From Thraustochytrium sp. TN22 (lineage: Eukaryota > Sar > Bigyra > Thraustochytrida > Thraustochytriidae), in the NCBI GenBank assembly GCA_013306675.1, contig JABLUY010000022.1, positions 124,001-188,000 on the forward strand: a DNA stretch of 64,000 nucleotides. Direction: 5' to 3'. Of this stretch, positions 9,010-18,895 are shown piece by piece; the first letter of the stretch is position 1; each line of letters starts with the position of its first letter. The notes below the pieces were generated by a model. That model had not been told where the DNA came from and searched no databases. It worked only from the letters and a program-made list of their open reading frames with translations. A program made the translations under genes and the position numbers.

Positions 9010-9518
9010 GGGCGCGCCCGCGCCGGCCTTCGACCGCCGCGCTGCCGGGCTCGAGGACGACGCCGAAGACGACGAGGAGGTCGAGCGACACGAGGCTGCC
9101 CACCTCGCGGTCGACGCCGCGATCGCCGGCGGCGAGCGCGGTCTGCGGCGTGCGAGGACGGCGGGCGCGAGCGGACTGGGCCGCGCGGCGCGGAGCACGT
9201 GCGCGGAGCGCTGGAGGGCTGGCGCCAGCCGCGAGGCCATGCGCTTGCGCTCGCGCAAGCTGAGGTCGTCGATCCTGGTTTGTTTGCCGCCTTGATGTGG
9301 GACAAGTGCTAGCCAAAGACTCGGTGTCTGCGACTCGGACGGCCGCAGCAAGACGCGGCCGCGGGCAGGAATGACAGGCACGATAGAAAATGCAAAGCGA
9401 GAAGCATGATGTCTTGTTATAAATGACGTCAAGAGGCCGCGCTCGCGCGGCCTCTGTCGTGCACTTAGTGGGACCCCGCACCTCCCGAGACGGGCTGGGC
9501 TGTGTCAGAGGGATTTAC
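9010..9518. other. 5' flank of CinA/NMNAT gene and 3' flank of EF-Tu gene
   Basis: No separate gene is supported. On the minus strand the frame of the upstream gene stays open to 9432. The part from 9240 reads as a possible targeting peptide (MASRLAPALQRSAHVLRAAR). Confidence 0.5.
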
Positions 9519-10424
9519 TTACTCGAGGATCTTGCTGATGGCGCCGGCGCCGATGGTGCGGCCACCCTCGCGCATGGCGAAGCGGAGGCCCTCGCTCATC
9601 GGGGTGGGCGTCTTGAGGGTAACCTCGAGCAGGCAGTCATCGCCCGGCATGATCATCTCCTTGCCCTCTTCGGCGATCTTGACGGAGCCGGTGACATCGG
9701 CGGTGCGAATGAAGAACTGCGGCGAGTAGCCGTCGAAGCACGGCGAGTGGCGGCCGCCCTCCTTCTGGGTGAGGACGTAGACCTGGCACTGGAACTTGGT
9801 GTGCTGGGAGACGACGCCCGGGTGGGTCACGACCTGGCCGCGCGAGACGTCCTCGCGCTTGACGCCGCGCAGCAGGATGCCGACGTTGTCGCCGGCCTCG
9901 CCGCGGGAGAGCGTCTTGCGGTGCATCTCGACGCCGGTGCAGGTGGTGGTGATCTTGGCGCCGCGGCCGCCGACGACCTCGATCTCGTCGCCGGAGTTGA
10001 CGCAGCCGGTCTCAATGCGGCCGGTCACCACGGTGCCGCGGCCCGAGATGGAGAAGGTGTCCTCGATGGGCAGCAGGAAGGGCTTGTCCAGGTCGCGCTG
10101 CGGCTGCGGGATGAAGTCGTCCACGGCGTTCATGAGCTCGAGAACAGCGTTCTTGCCAATGTCGTCGTTGCGGCCCTCCACGGCGGCCAGCGCCGAGCCG
10201 CGGATGATGGGCGTGTCGTCGCCGGGGAAGTCGTGGCTGTCGAGCAGCTCGCGAATCTCCATCTCGACAATCTCCAGGAGCTCCTCGTCGTCGACCTGGT
10301 CCACCTTGTTGAGGAAGACCACGAGCGCCGGCACGCCGACCTGCTTGCTGAGCAGCAGGTGCTCGCGCGTCTGCGGCATGGGGCCGTCCGTGGCCGACAC
10401 CACGAGGATGCCGCCGTCCATGGT

Positions 10425-10457
<33 letters not shown>

Positions 10458-10787
10458 AGCATGGCCGGGGCAGTCGACGTGCGAGTAGTGGCGCTTCTCC
10501 GTCTGGTACTCGACGTGCGCCGTCGAGATGGTGATACCGCGCGCGCGCTCCTCGGGCGCCTTGTCGATGGACGCGTAGTCCACAAAGGTCGCCGCCGACG
10601 GGTTCGCGTCCGACAGCACCTTGGTGATTGCCGCCGTCAGCGTCGTCTTGCCGTGGTCGACGTGGCCGATCGTGCCCACGTTGCAGTGCGGCAGCGTCCG
10701 CACGAAGTCCGCCAGACCGCGCGACGCCACCGGCGCCGCCGCCGCGCGCGGCCGCACGGCCGCGCGCAGGCCCAGCACGCTGCGCAG

Positions 10788-10790
<3 letters not shown>
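9519..10790 (-). CDS. TUFM: Mitochondrial translation elongation factor Tu
   Basis: The protein has 423 residues. It delivers aminoacyl-tRNA to the mitochondrial ribosome using GTP. All G motifs are intact: GHVDHGKT (42-49), RGITI (84-88), DCPGH (106-110), NKVD (161-164) and GSAL. Domains II and III follow at full length and end in [10 protein letters not shown], as usual for bacterial-type EF-Tu. The N-terminus ([20 protein letters not shown]) is a mitochondrial presequence, and mature sequence begins near HCNVGTIGH. The start at 10790 was chosen because the open frame further upstream encodes only the translation of CCTG repeats. The gene is divergent from the IQ-motif gene. Confidence 0.97.
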
Positions 10791-10820
<30 letters not shown>

Positions 10821-11610
10821 GCTCTGCTCCACTCCGCTCCGCTGCGCTGCGCTCTGCTCCGCTGCGCCCGCTGCGCTCGCGCCGCCGCCGCCGCTCCGCT
10901 GCTCCTTCGCGCTCTGCGCGCAGATCGCCGCGCCCTCCTCGCCCTCCATTCAACTTGCCGCCGCCGCCGCCCGCCTTACCGCGCGCGGCGCGCCCGCGAA
11001 ACGCCGCCTCGCGCCGCGGTCGCCGCGCCGCCGCGTAAGGCGCCGCCCGCGGACGCGTCCGGATTCCCTTCCGGACGCGTCGCGGACGAACCGGACGCGG
11101 GCCGGCCTGCCGGGGCTTTTCTGCAGAGCATCTGCAAGTTGTCTTCTTGGCCGAAGCAGCAGGAGGAGGACCGCGAGCGGCAGGAGAACGTGCAGGCGCG
11201 GCGCGAGCTGGCTGATGCGCAGACGACGGGGAAGGTCACGTCGAAGGTGGCTGACTGAAGTGTCACTGACTTCGCAGGCGTCGCAGTCACACGATTTTGG
11301 GAGGAGCGGACGGCACGGGACGGCACGGCGTGGCGGACGCGACGGCGAAGAAAGAGAAGAAGATGTCTACTCTGTGCCGGGCCACGACGGCTCTGCCATG
11401 GCCCCGCCGGCGACCTGGCTCGCCGAGCCCGAGTGCGCATGTGACTGCCAGCGGTAGTAGCCTTGGCTACTGCCAGTGTGATGATGATGATGATAATGAA
11501 CATCAAGCCATGGTCAATGATGACGCGCAACTCAACGGCAAGTTCTTCAAGTTGGAGCTGCCTGCCAGTGCACGAGGGCAGGTTGACTTGGCCTCGCGGC
11601 CAGAGGCGCC
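10791..11610. promoter_or_regulatory. Intergenic region between EF-Tu and IQ-protein genes
   Basis: This is a divergent promoter region of 820 bp. A (CCTG)n run at 10794-10819 would lie in the EF-Tu 5' leader immediately before its ATG. A (GAT)n patch lies at about 11479-11492, upstream of the IQ gene. Open frames here are short, shift with the repeats and match nothing. Confidence 0.5.
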
Positions 11611-13869
11611 ATGGCGCGGCCGCCGCGGCGGCGAGGGCCGCGAGGGAGGCCAAGGGGTCCGGCATCGTCGTCAGTGCCGGCGACTGGTGCCGCTGCGGCG
11701 AGCGCCGAAGCAAGTGGAGCAGGGGCTACCGCGCAAGATGGCGCCGCCTCTGCTGGCGTCGAGGACGCCGCCTCCGCTGAAGCGGCGAGCGGACAGCGCA
11801 CGAGCTTGCTGCCGCGCGTGGGCAAGGCCGTGGTGAATGGGCGCAGCCGACGGCGACCGCGCGAGGAGCACTTGTTCGGCGAGATCTCGCTGACGCTGGA
11901 CAAAGAGACGGCCAAGTACATGCCGTACACCGCGGTGGCCTTTCCGCGCATCGATAACCAGACCGACACCTCGGTGGACACGCTGTGGATGGTGGGCTTC
12001 ATGGACTACGAAAAGAGGCGCGAGAAGGAGCTGACGCTGGCAGAGCTGGCACACTTCCGAGGGCTGCCGGGCGGTCAGGTGCCGCCGGCCGCCGCGGAGC
12101 ACCTGCGCAAGGCGTACGGCAAGGACCCGAGCGCGGGCCGCGAAGAAGACCAGGAGCGCGAGCGCGAGGCCGAGGCCGAGCCCAAGAGCAGGCTTGGGTC
12201 GCTGCGCAAGGCCAAAAAGCCGCCGCAGCGGCTGCGGCTCTCGGACGCGGACGCAATGCGGCTGCGCGAGCTGGAGCAGCGACTCGGACGGCGCGCGCCG
12301 AAGCGGCCGTGGGCCATTTACGGCGCGGAGAACCGGCGCATTCGCGCTGCGCTGCGTGACCGCAACCCGGGCCGCGCCACGGCCACGGTGATGCGCTCGC
12401 GCTCGCTGGAGACCATGTTCGAGCTGGAGCGCGAGCACCTGGAGGCCGTGCTGACGGTACAGCGCGCGTACCGGCGGTACCGCATGCACCTGCACTGGCA
12501 GGAGATCGTACGCAAGAGCAAGGCTGTCAAGGTGATCCAGCGGTACGTGCGCGGCATGCTGGCGCGGTCGCTCGTGAGGGTGTGGCTGCTGCGCAAGTCG
12601 TGGCTCGTGATCGTCGCGCAGTGCTGCGTGCGCGGCTACCTGTCGCGCAAACACACGCGTGAGCGCGTGGCCGAGATGCAGGCCAGTGTGGCGCGCCTGC
12701 AAGCTGTGGTGCGCGGCTATTTGGGCCGCCTGCGCGCAGACAGCCGGCGCAGCCACCGCGCCGCGGCACTCATTCAACGCGTCTGGCGCGGCAGCACGGC
12801 ACGTGTGCGGTGCGACCGCCTCTGGCTCGACCGCCAGGTGACCAGGATCCAGCAGCTCGTGCGCGGTCACCTTGGACGGCTCGACTTTCGCAGGCGCGCG
12901 GCGCACGCGCACGCTGGTGCGATCGTGCTACAGCGCGCCTTCCGGGGCCAGCGCGCGCGCTGGGAGCGCAATCGCCGGCTTTGGGACCGCGAGACAGCGC
13001 GCCAGCGCGACTTCATCCACGTGCTGCGTGCCGAAGACGAGTTCATCTGCGAAGAGATCGCCGCTCTGGAAGATCGCATGCGCTCCGTGCTGCGTCTCGA
13101 CGAGACTGTCCTCGAGGCGCAGACGCAGTACGACGACATGTTTCAGCTCGTGCGCGAGAAACAGTTCGACTTTGAGGCCATGCAGATCGAGCGCGCTCGC
13201 GTGGACCCACGCGCCATGCGCCAGGGCTGGGCCGAGGAACTCGACAAGTACGTCAAGGAGCACCGCCAATGGCTCACCAATGCCAAGCTCGAGTTCCTCT
13301 TTGTGGGCGCAACCTTTCACCGCCAGGTGCAGCTTGACAAGGCAGACCTTGAGGCCCAGCTCGACGCCCTCCGCAAACGCGCGTCGCGCGTCTGCACCAT
13401 CCGCCAGACTTTGGTGGAGAGCCTCTATCAGCGGGAGGCGCAGGCGCGCTGGGAGCGCCAGCGCCGCGACCGCCGCCGCCGCATCGCGGACCAGCGCCGC
13501 CGCTGGCAGGTCACCTGGTACACGGACGACGGCAAGGTGGATAAGAAGCGCCGTCATGGCTACCCTTGGGATCCCTCCGTCTTTGCGGGGCCCGAGCTCG
13601 ACACACTCAACCTCGGCACGGTCGACCTCCTTCCCGATGCCTCCACCGCCGCCACCTCGCTGGATCTCGTCCTCCAACAGGTCGCCCTTCAAAACGCGCA
13701 AAACGAGATTGTGCAGCACGGGGCTCTCATCGCGCCCGTCATGGACGGCATGGACGCGCTCACGGACAAAGTCGAGCGTCATCTTGCGATGCGTCAAGAA
13801 GAAGCGGACGCCGCCGCCGCCCTTTTGCCGCTCGAGGAGGACGAAAATGACGACGTCGAGGCCCCCTGA
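11611..13869 (+). CDS. IQ-motif protein with seven IQ repeats
   Basis: The protein has 752 residues. Seven IQ motifs lie in a row at about residues 280-450, for example VKVIQRYVRGMLARS, ARLQAVVRGYLGR, ALIQRVWRGSTAR and IVLQRAFRGQRAR. Each is a predicted calmodulin or myosin-light-chain binding helix. Before them is a charged stretch and a block LWMVGFMDYEKRREKELTLAELAHFRGL that resembles nothing I know. After them come long Arg/Glu/Gln-rich helices, probably coiled coil, and an acidic end. The first 60 residues are Ala/Ser-rich, so a start further downstream cannot be excluded. IQ arrays of this size are common in cytoskeletal, axonemal and centrosomal proteins. Flagellar or spindle placement is only a guess. 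Confidence 0.82.
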   Translation: MARPPRRRGPRGRPRGPASSSVPATGAAAASAEASGAGATAQDGAASAGVEDAASAEAASGQRTSLLPRVGKAVVNGRSRRRPREEHLFGEISLTLDKETAKYMPYTAVAFPRIDNQTDTSVDTLWMVGFMDYEKRREKELTLAELAHFRGLPGGQVPPAAAEHLRKAYGKDPSAGREEDQEREREAEAEPKSRLGSLRKAKKPPQRLRLSDADAMRLRELEQRLGRRAPKRPWAIYGAENRRIRAALRDRNPGRATATVMRSRSLETMFELEREHLEAVLTVQRAYRRYRMHLHWQEIVRKSKAVKVIQRYVRGMLARSLVRVWLLRKSWLVIVAQCCVRGYLSRKHTRERVAEMQASVARLQAVVRGYLGRLRADSRRSHRAAALIQRVWRGSTARVRCDRLWLDRQVTRIQQLVRGHLGRLDFRRRAAHAHAGAIVLQRAFRGQRARWERNRRLWDRETARQRDFIHVLRAEDEFICEEIAALEDRMRSVLRLDETVLEAQTQYDDMFQLVREKQFDFEAMQIERARVDPRAMRQGWAEELDKYVKEHRQWLTNAKLEFLFVGATFHRQVQLDKADLEAQLDALRKRASRVCTIRQTLVESLYQREAQARWERQRRDRRRRIADQRRRWQVTWYTDDGKVDKKRRHGYPWDPSVFAGPELDTLNLGTVDLLPDASTAATSLDLVLQQVALQNAQNEIVQHGALIAPVMDGMDALTDKVERHLAMRQEEADAAAALLPLEEDENDDVEAP

Positions 13870-14865
13870 CATGGGAGTTGTGGGCGGAACCCCCCCACAC
13901 AGCGCTGAGCGCAAACACAAGGACGAGGAGGAGGCCCCGTCGCATGCTATGCGGTCTCAAACCCTTGCTGCATACCCTCCTGTACCATAATCCACCATGT
14001 AGACCCGTTGTCTTCTTTTCGCCAAGCTGTCCACGCGGCTGAAACGCGAGTCGACTCGACATCTTGGCGGACGGACGGACGAAACACGTCGCCTGCAGGG
14101 GCAACAGCTTCGCATCTCTTGGCACCCGTCGCAATCAAGTAAAAAATCGCCCAGTCTTACCGCCTCATCCGTGCGCGGCCCGCCGGTCTGGCTGCCATTG
14201 ACAGTGAGAGTCAATCTGGTACCGGGTATCAGAGAGGAAAACAGCCTGTCCGTTGAAAAGTCCGTTGGAGAATGCAAGTGCGACTTGCGATTGATTGGCA
14301 ACTTGGACTGTTGCGGGACAAAGAGGGCAAGCGAGCGGGCGAACTTGACGGCGCGGAGAGCGTGGCGCGGAGCAGCACTTCGCGCGCACCCGCTGCTGCA
14401 TGCTGCAGCTTGAATGGAGAAGGAAGGGAAGTCCGCACACGTGCGCGGCCTTGCTCGTTCGCCTGCTCGTTCGCCTGCTCGCTCGCTAATTAACCGGATT
14501 GTCTGCTTGCCTGCGTGCTTGCTCGCGGCGTGGCGCGACAACCTCGCAACGCGCGCAGGCGCGCAGGGTTGCGACCCCTCGCTGGCGCGGCGCGCGGCGC
14601 TGCGCTGCGCAGCCCGCCCGCGCTCGACGCCTGCCTGAGCGAAGACGGCTTCGTTCGAAGTCGTCGTCGTGAAGGCCACTGGAGCGTCAGTGTTGGAGTT
14701 GGTTGTTGGTGGTGGTGGAGAACGCTCTGCTCGACTCCTCCAGTAAGGGCGTGAGCGAGCGCGCACGCGCTCGCTGAGGCGCTTGCTAAGGCGCTCGCTC
14801 GCTAGGTTCCTTGCTTCCTTGCGTGCGTGCGTGCGCGCGCGCGCGCAGGCGCGTCACGGAGCAAC
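13870..14865. other. Intergenic region upstream of the GRK-like kinase
   Basis: I see no supported gene. The base composition is more mixed than in neighbouring genes. (GCTC)n-type tracts sit at about 14452-14486 and 14745-14805, and a (GTGC)/(GC) tract directly precedes the kinase ATG. Confidence 0.5.
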
Positions 14866-16581
14866 ATGGACGACATTGCGGCATGCATCAAGGACCACCA
14901 GTACAATGAAGCGATCCGTAAGACGCTGGTGGACGACCCGGAGGAAGCCTTGGCAAGGGCTATCCTGGAAAAGATCCCGCTGCCACCCAAGAACTCGACG
15001 GCGGTGTTGCCGGCCGAGGAGTTCATCACCAAGGTGAGCTTGCGGGCCCTGAAAACGTCCAGCATCGGACGCTTTCTGATGTGCGACCTATTGACGGAGC
15101 GGGACGGGGACATGTGGACCGAGAAGCGCGCTGCCGAGTTCGAAGCCACCATGGACCTGCTGGACGAGTACGTATCGAGCCCCGCACCAAGCAGAACCGA
15201 AGCCGAGCACACGCTCTCGCGATTCGCCAAGCTCAGCAAGTGCTTCGCCAAGCTTGGGCTCGACGAGGTCATTGAGGCGGTGCGCAACGCCATCAAGGAG
15301 ACCAATTTTGCCGAGGAGAGCATCCCCATGCTGCACAGCCTCTTCACGCCCATCAGCGACCTCATCGATCGCCAGGTCTTCGAGCCCGCCTTCGAACTGT
15401 TCAAGAGGCATGAAACCTACCCGACGCGCTTCCAGCAGCTCCTCTGGTACCGGGACCGCGAGGTTTGCATGGATGACTTCGTCGTTTTCCGCGATTTGGG
15501 CCGCGGCGCCTTTGGCGTCGTCAGCGGCGCGCGCCACCGCGTCACAGGCCAAATGATCGCTCTCAAGGGCATGAACAGAAAGCTCATCAAGGGCAAAAAG
15601 GTGCTCAAGATGGTCAAGGGCGAATTCGAGATCCTCAAGACGCTCGGCGAGCGGCCTTCGCCATTTTGCGTCTCCCTCCAGTACTCCTTCATGGATGCCA
15701 CTGACCTCTACCTTGGCATGCCGCTCTGCACCGGTGGAGACCTCATGTTCCATCTGCGTGCCAACGCGCACGGCTACGGCATCGAGCGCGCGCGCTTCTT
15801 TGCCGCCGAGATCCTCCTCGCGCTTGAGCACCTGCACAACCTTGGCATCCTCTACCGCGACCTCAAGCCGGAGAATGTCCTCCTCGACGACACAGGCCAC
15901 ACCAAGATTTCCGACATGGGCCTCGCCGTACTCACCGGCCGCACCCCGCGCACCATCGGCGAAAAGCTCCTCACCGGCCGCGCCGGCACGCCGGGCTACT
16001 GGCCGCCCGAGATGCTCACAAAAAAGCCCTACGGCTTCGACGCCGACTGGTGGAGCTTTGGTGTCATGCTCTTTGAGTTCCTGACCGGCTACTGCTGCTT
16101 CTCCGAGACCTACAGTGGCTGCAAGGACCGCAACGAGGCCACGCTCGAATATACCATCAAGTTCCCCGAGAACGCAGGCGAGGACCCCTTCCCGGAGGAT
16201 GCCAAGGAGCTCATCCTCCAGCTGCTCGACCGCGATCGGTCGCAGCGCCTCGGCGCCAAGCCTAACGCCACCGAGATCCTCAAGGCGCATCCATTCTTTG
16301 CGTCGCTCGACTGGACCCAGGTCGCCGCCCGCAAGGTCAAGCCGCCCTGGACCCCGCCCGGCGATTCCATCAATGCCGCCTCGCAGGAGGAGCTGCAGGG
16401 TCGCAGCAAGGAGCACGAGTTCAAGAAGCTCAAGCTCACCGACGAAGACAACATCCCGGACATTAATTACCGCTCGCGCTACCATGAGCGTGACCTTGTC
16501 ACCGTCCTTCACCTCGAGAAGAAGGGTAAGCTAGCCCACCTCGAACCCTCTGTCACCAGCGGCGCCTGTACGATCCTCTAA
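14866..16581 (+). CDS. GRK-like AGC kinase with RGS-homology region and CaaX end
   Basis: The protein has 571 residues. Residues about 1-200 are helical and match the RGS-homology layout of G-protein-coupled receptor kinases (SIGRFLMCDLL, then FEPAFELFKRHE and FQQLLWYRDRE leading into the kinase). The kinase domain runs from 203 (DDFVVFRDLGRGAFGVV), with ALK, YRDLKPEN, SDMG in place of DFG (GRKs have DLG) and GTPGYWPPE in the GRK pattern. The C-terminus is CTIL, a CaaX box predicted to be geranylgeranylated because it ends in Leu. This parallels lipidated retinal GRK1/GRK7. It probably phosphorylates membrane receptors. The start at 14866 fits a good ATGG context, and upstream in-frame codons are Arg/Ala repeats. 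Confidence 0.9.
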   Translation: MDDIAACIKDHQYNEAIRKTLVDDPEEALARAILEKIPLPPKNSTAVLPAEEFITKVSLRALKTSSIGRFLMCDLLTERDGDMWTEKRAAEFEATMDLLDEYVSSPAPSRTEAEHTLSRFAKLSKCFAKLGLDEVIEAVRNAIKETNFAEESIPMLHSLFTPISDLIDRQVFEPAFELFKRHETYPTRFQQLLWYRDREVCMDDFVVFRDLGRGAFGVVSGARHRVTGQMIALKGMNRKLIKGKKVLKMVKGEFEILKTLGERPSPFCVSLQYSFMDATDLYLGMPLCTGGDLMFHLRANAHGYGIERARFFAAEILLALEHLHNLGILYRDLKPENVLLDDTGHTKISDMGLAVLTGRTPRTIGEKLLTGRAGTPGYWPPEMLTKKPYGFDADWWSFGVMLFEFLTGYCCFSETYSGCKDRNEATLEYTIKFPENAGEDPFPEDAKELILQLLDRDRSQRLGAKPNATEILKAHPFFASLDWTQVAARKVKPPWTPPGDSINAASQEELQGRSKEHEFKKLKLTDEDNIPDINYRSRYHERDLVTVLHLEKKGKLAHLEPSVTSGACTIL

Positions 16582-16820
16582 GTTAGTTGCCCTCGGCGGG
16601 CCCGCCCGCCGCGATCAGCGGGGCTGATCGGCTGGCCACCAGCGCGCCCCAATTTCGACAACAGCAACAACAACAAGCCCCCCAATCAACACCATGCCGT
16701 AACAGAGAAAGTGTGTGTTCTCCACGACGAGTCTTTTTTTTCCCGTGTTTCTTTATCATTGCATGCCATGAGGGAAGCCAGCGGCCAACACCGTCTCCCA
16801 GGCTCGGGACCGTCCTGGTT

Positions 16821-17497
16821 TTAGAATCGCACCGCCACCGCCGCCGCGTTCGCATACACGCGCTCGCCGTCTGGGGTCGGCTCGGCACTGAGCGACCGCA
16901 GCGGGTTCGGCTGTTCGACCGCAAGCATCGTCACGCCCAGGTCCTCCAGCACGCGCAGGTCCCGCGCGAAGTCCGCCTCGTTGAAGCTCGTGAACATCGC
17001 GAGTCGCCCTGACCCGCGAAGCGCCTTCAAGAGCTCCGTCCAATTACGAGATTCCTTCGCGTGCCCGATACCGCTGTTAAAGAACGCGTACATGTCCGGC
17101 GCCGGCGTCTCCAGAGCCTCCACGCGCCGCAAGTCTGTGCTAAAGCTCACGCGCCGCTGCGGCAGCGTCTCCAGCGCTTCGTGCACCGGCGGCCCGCGCG
17201 TTGACGCGTGCGGTCCCACGAAGCGCAGGTGCCATGAGGCGTCAGTCATGGCCGCCAGGTGCTCCCAATACAGGAGCGGGAGGGTTGACTCCGCACGGGC
17301 ACCCATCACGTCCACGCGCAGCTCGCGCGGCTCGAGTGACTCCGCGTGCTCCAGGAGCCCCGCGGAGCTCGCCAGTCGGCCCAGCGTCAGCGGGTACGAG
17401 AGCAGCTTCGTGAAGACCGCCACGCCGCCAGTGGATGCATGCTTCTCCACCCACTTTTCCAGGCCCACCTCCGTCACCACCGAGTCCCAGCACCGCA

Positions 17498-17568
<71 letters not shown>

Positions 17569-17663
17569 GCCAACGTCCTGTGCAGCCACGGCACGAGGTG
17601 CTCGCCTTCCAGGCTGCGCAACGCGCCTGCCAGCGCCGCAGCGCGCCCGCCCGCCGCACGCAT
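16821..17663 (-). CDS. MSS51 C-terminal-domain-like protein with polyglutamine
   Basis: The protein has 280 residues. After about 30 residues comes an uninterrupted run of 22 glutamines, then an alpha/beta domain. That domain carries the signature of the MSS51/ZMYND17 C-terminal region: LSYPLTLGRL, LRVDVMGARAEST, YWEHLAAM and LRFVGPH. In yeast Mss51 acts in COX1 expression, and its animal relative is mitochondrial. Both also carry a zinc-binding N-terminus, which is absent here. The later block AMFTSFNEADFARDL also fits the family. The start at 17663 leaves only 69 bp to the start codon of the divergent methyltransferase gene. A longer N-terminus would overlap that gene. Confidence 0.72.
17502..17567. 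repeat. (CTG)22 repeat, coding for glutamine on the minus strand
   Basis: Twenty-two pure CTG triplets without interruption read as CAG in the MSS51-C-like gene and encode its glutamine tract. Confidence 0.95.
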
Positions 17664-17732
17664 GGCCCCTCGCGCGCCCGCCGCCGCCCGACCTTCCCGC
17701 GCCCGCGCTGCTCCAGCAAGCGCAAACCTGGA
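17664..17732. promoter_or_regulatory. Minimal 69-bp divergent promoter
   Basis: The start codons of the MSS51-C-like gene (minus) and the methyltransferase gene (plus) are separated by 69 bp of GC-rich DNA. No TATA-like element is seen. Confidence 0.5.
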
Positions 17733-18677
17733 ATGCCCAAGGTCGTGGCGGCGGCGCTCGCGCTGCTGCTCATCGCCGTCGCCGTCGCGATGGCCGAGGC
17801 GAGCGACGTGGAGCGCCACGAGCAGGGACAGCAGACGCAACAGCAGCAACAGGAGCAGCAGCAGGAACAGGAGGAGCCGATGTCCAAGAGCTCGAGCTCA
17901 ACGTCGTCGTCGTCCTCCAGAATGCCCGCCAAGGCGGCGCCAGCGCCCAGTGCCGCGTCCAACGAGGCGCAGCCCGTGCTGCTGCTCGGGTGGCGCGAGT
18001 TTGCGGTCAACTGCGCGCGCGGCGAGCTTGTCGTGGGTGGCAAACCTGTTTACGTGGACGAAGTGGCCAACTCAGGCAAGGGCACGGGCCTGGTGGTCTG
18101 GGACGGCAGCGTCGTGCTGGCCAAGTACGTGGAACACGCCAGCCTGCTGGACGGCGAGAGCCGCGTCCTGGAACTCGGCTGCGGCACCGGCGTGGTGGGC
18201 CTCGCCTGTGCCGCGCTGGGCGCCGGCAACGTCTGGCTCACAGACCTCGAGTACACGCTCGAGAATGTGCGCGCCAACATCGATCGCAACAAGCTCACAC
18301 CGCGCGCCGAGGCCTTCGAGCTTGACTGGACCAGCGAAGACCTCGACGAACGCGTTGCCCACGACTCGCTCACGCACATTGTGGCCGCCGACGTCATCTG
18401 GGTGCCGGAACTCGTCGTGCCCTTTGCCAGCACGCTCGCTCGTCTGGCGCTTGCCAACAGAAGCGCCCTGCGCAAGATCCTCCTGGCGCACCAGACACGG
18501 GCGCTTCGCACGGACGAATTGCTCTGGGCCGAGCTCCGCGCACGCGGCTTTGCAATCGAGGAGGTACCCAAGGCCGCTTTTCACCCTGACTTTCGGTCCC
18601 AGCGCATTCGCATCTACGAGTTGCGCCTTGAATCGCCCGGCCTCGCGTGCCCCGCAACAGACAAGATCACCTCATAA
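17733..18677 (+). CDS. METTL21-type protein lysine methyltransferase with signal-like N-terminus
   Basis: The protein has 314 residues. The C-terminal 230 or so are a seven-beta-strand methyltransferase of the METTL21 (Methyltransf_16) family. They carry VVWDGSVVLAKYV, motif I LELGCGTGVVGLA, a DLEYTLENVRANI post-I region and ADVIW where the family has DxxY. This group trimethylates or monomethylates lysines of chaperones and elongation factors. Residues 1-25 (MPKVVAAALALLLIAVAVAM) form a hydrophobic helix like a signal peptide or anchor. Residues 30-75 are a Gln/Glu/Ser-rich linker. A later in-frame ATG would drop the signal, so localisation depends on start choice. The chosen ATG is the first one downstream of the divergent neighbour. 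Confidence 0.88.
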   Translation: MPKVVAAALALLLIAVAVAMAEASDVERHEQGQQTQQQQQEQQQEQEEPMSKSSSSTSSSSSRMPAKAAPAPSAASNEAQPVLLLGWREFAVNCARGELVVGGKPVYVDEVANSGKGTGLVVWDGSVVLAKYVEHASLLDGESRVLELGCGTGVVGLACAALGAGNVWLTDLEYTLENVRANIDRNKLTPRAEAFELDWTSEDLDERVAHDSLTHIVAADVIWVPELVVPFASTLARLALANRSALRKILLAHQTRALRTDELLWAELRARGFAIEEVPKAAFHPDFRSQRIRIYELRLESPGLACPATDKITS

Positions 18678-18895
18678 ACTATTTAGAATTGGCATGACAT
18701 TATTGATTTCCTGTGTGTCCACGGCGTGACACAGAATGCACGGTCTGCCGCCTGATATGCGCCCGAGCTGTCGGCGTCCAAGCCTGCTTCTCACGCGAAC
18801 TTTCGTTCCTTTTCAGAGTTAGGAGCGCATTCCCATCGCGGGAAGATTTGCGCGTCGTAGGACCACCATAGTATCCTGTCGCTCTTGGACCCCTT

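Noticed and set aside
11297-11836. Frame with a GAT-repeat-derived Asp run and KFFKLELPASARG
   Set aside because: It overlaps the start of the IQ-protein gene in another frame and dissolves into Arg/Gly. No family was recognised.
13957-14766. 269-codon minus-strand frame
   Set aside because: It has no ordered pattern or domain, contains the translation of GCTC repeats and lies in the promoter side of the GRK-like gene.
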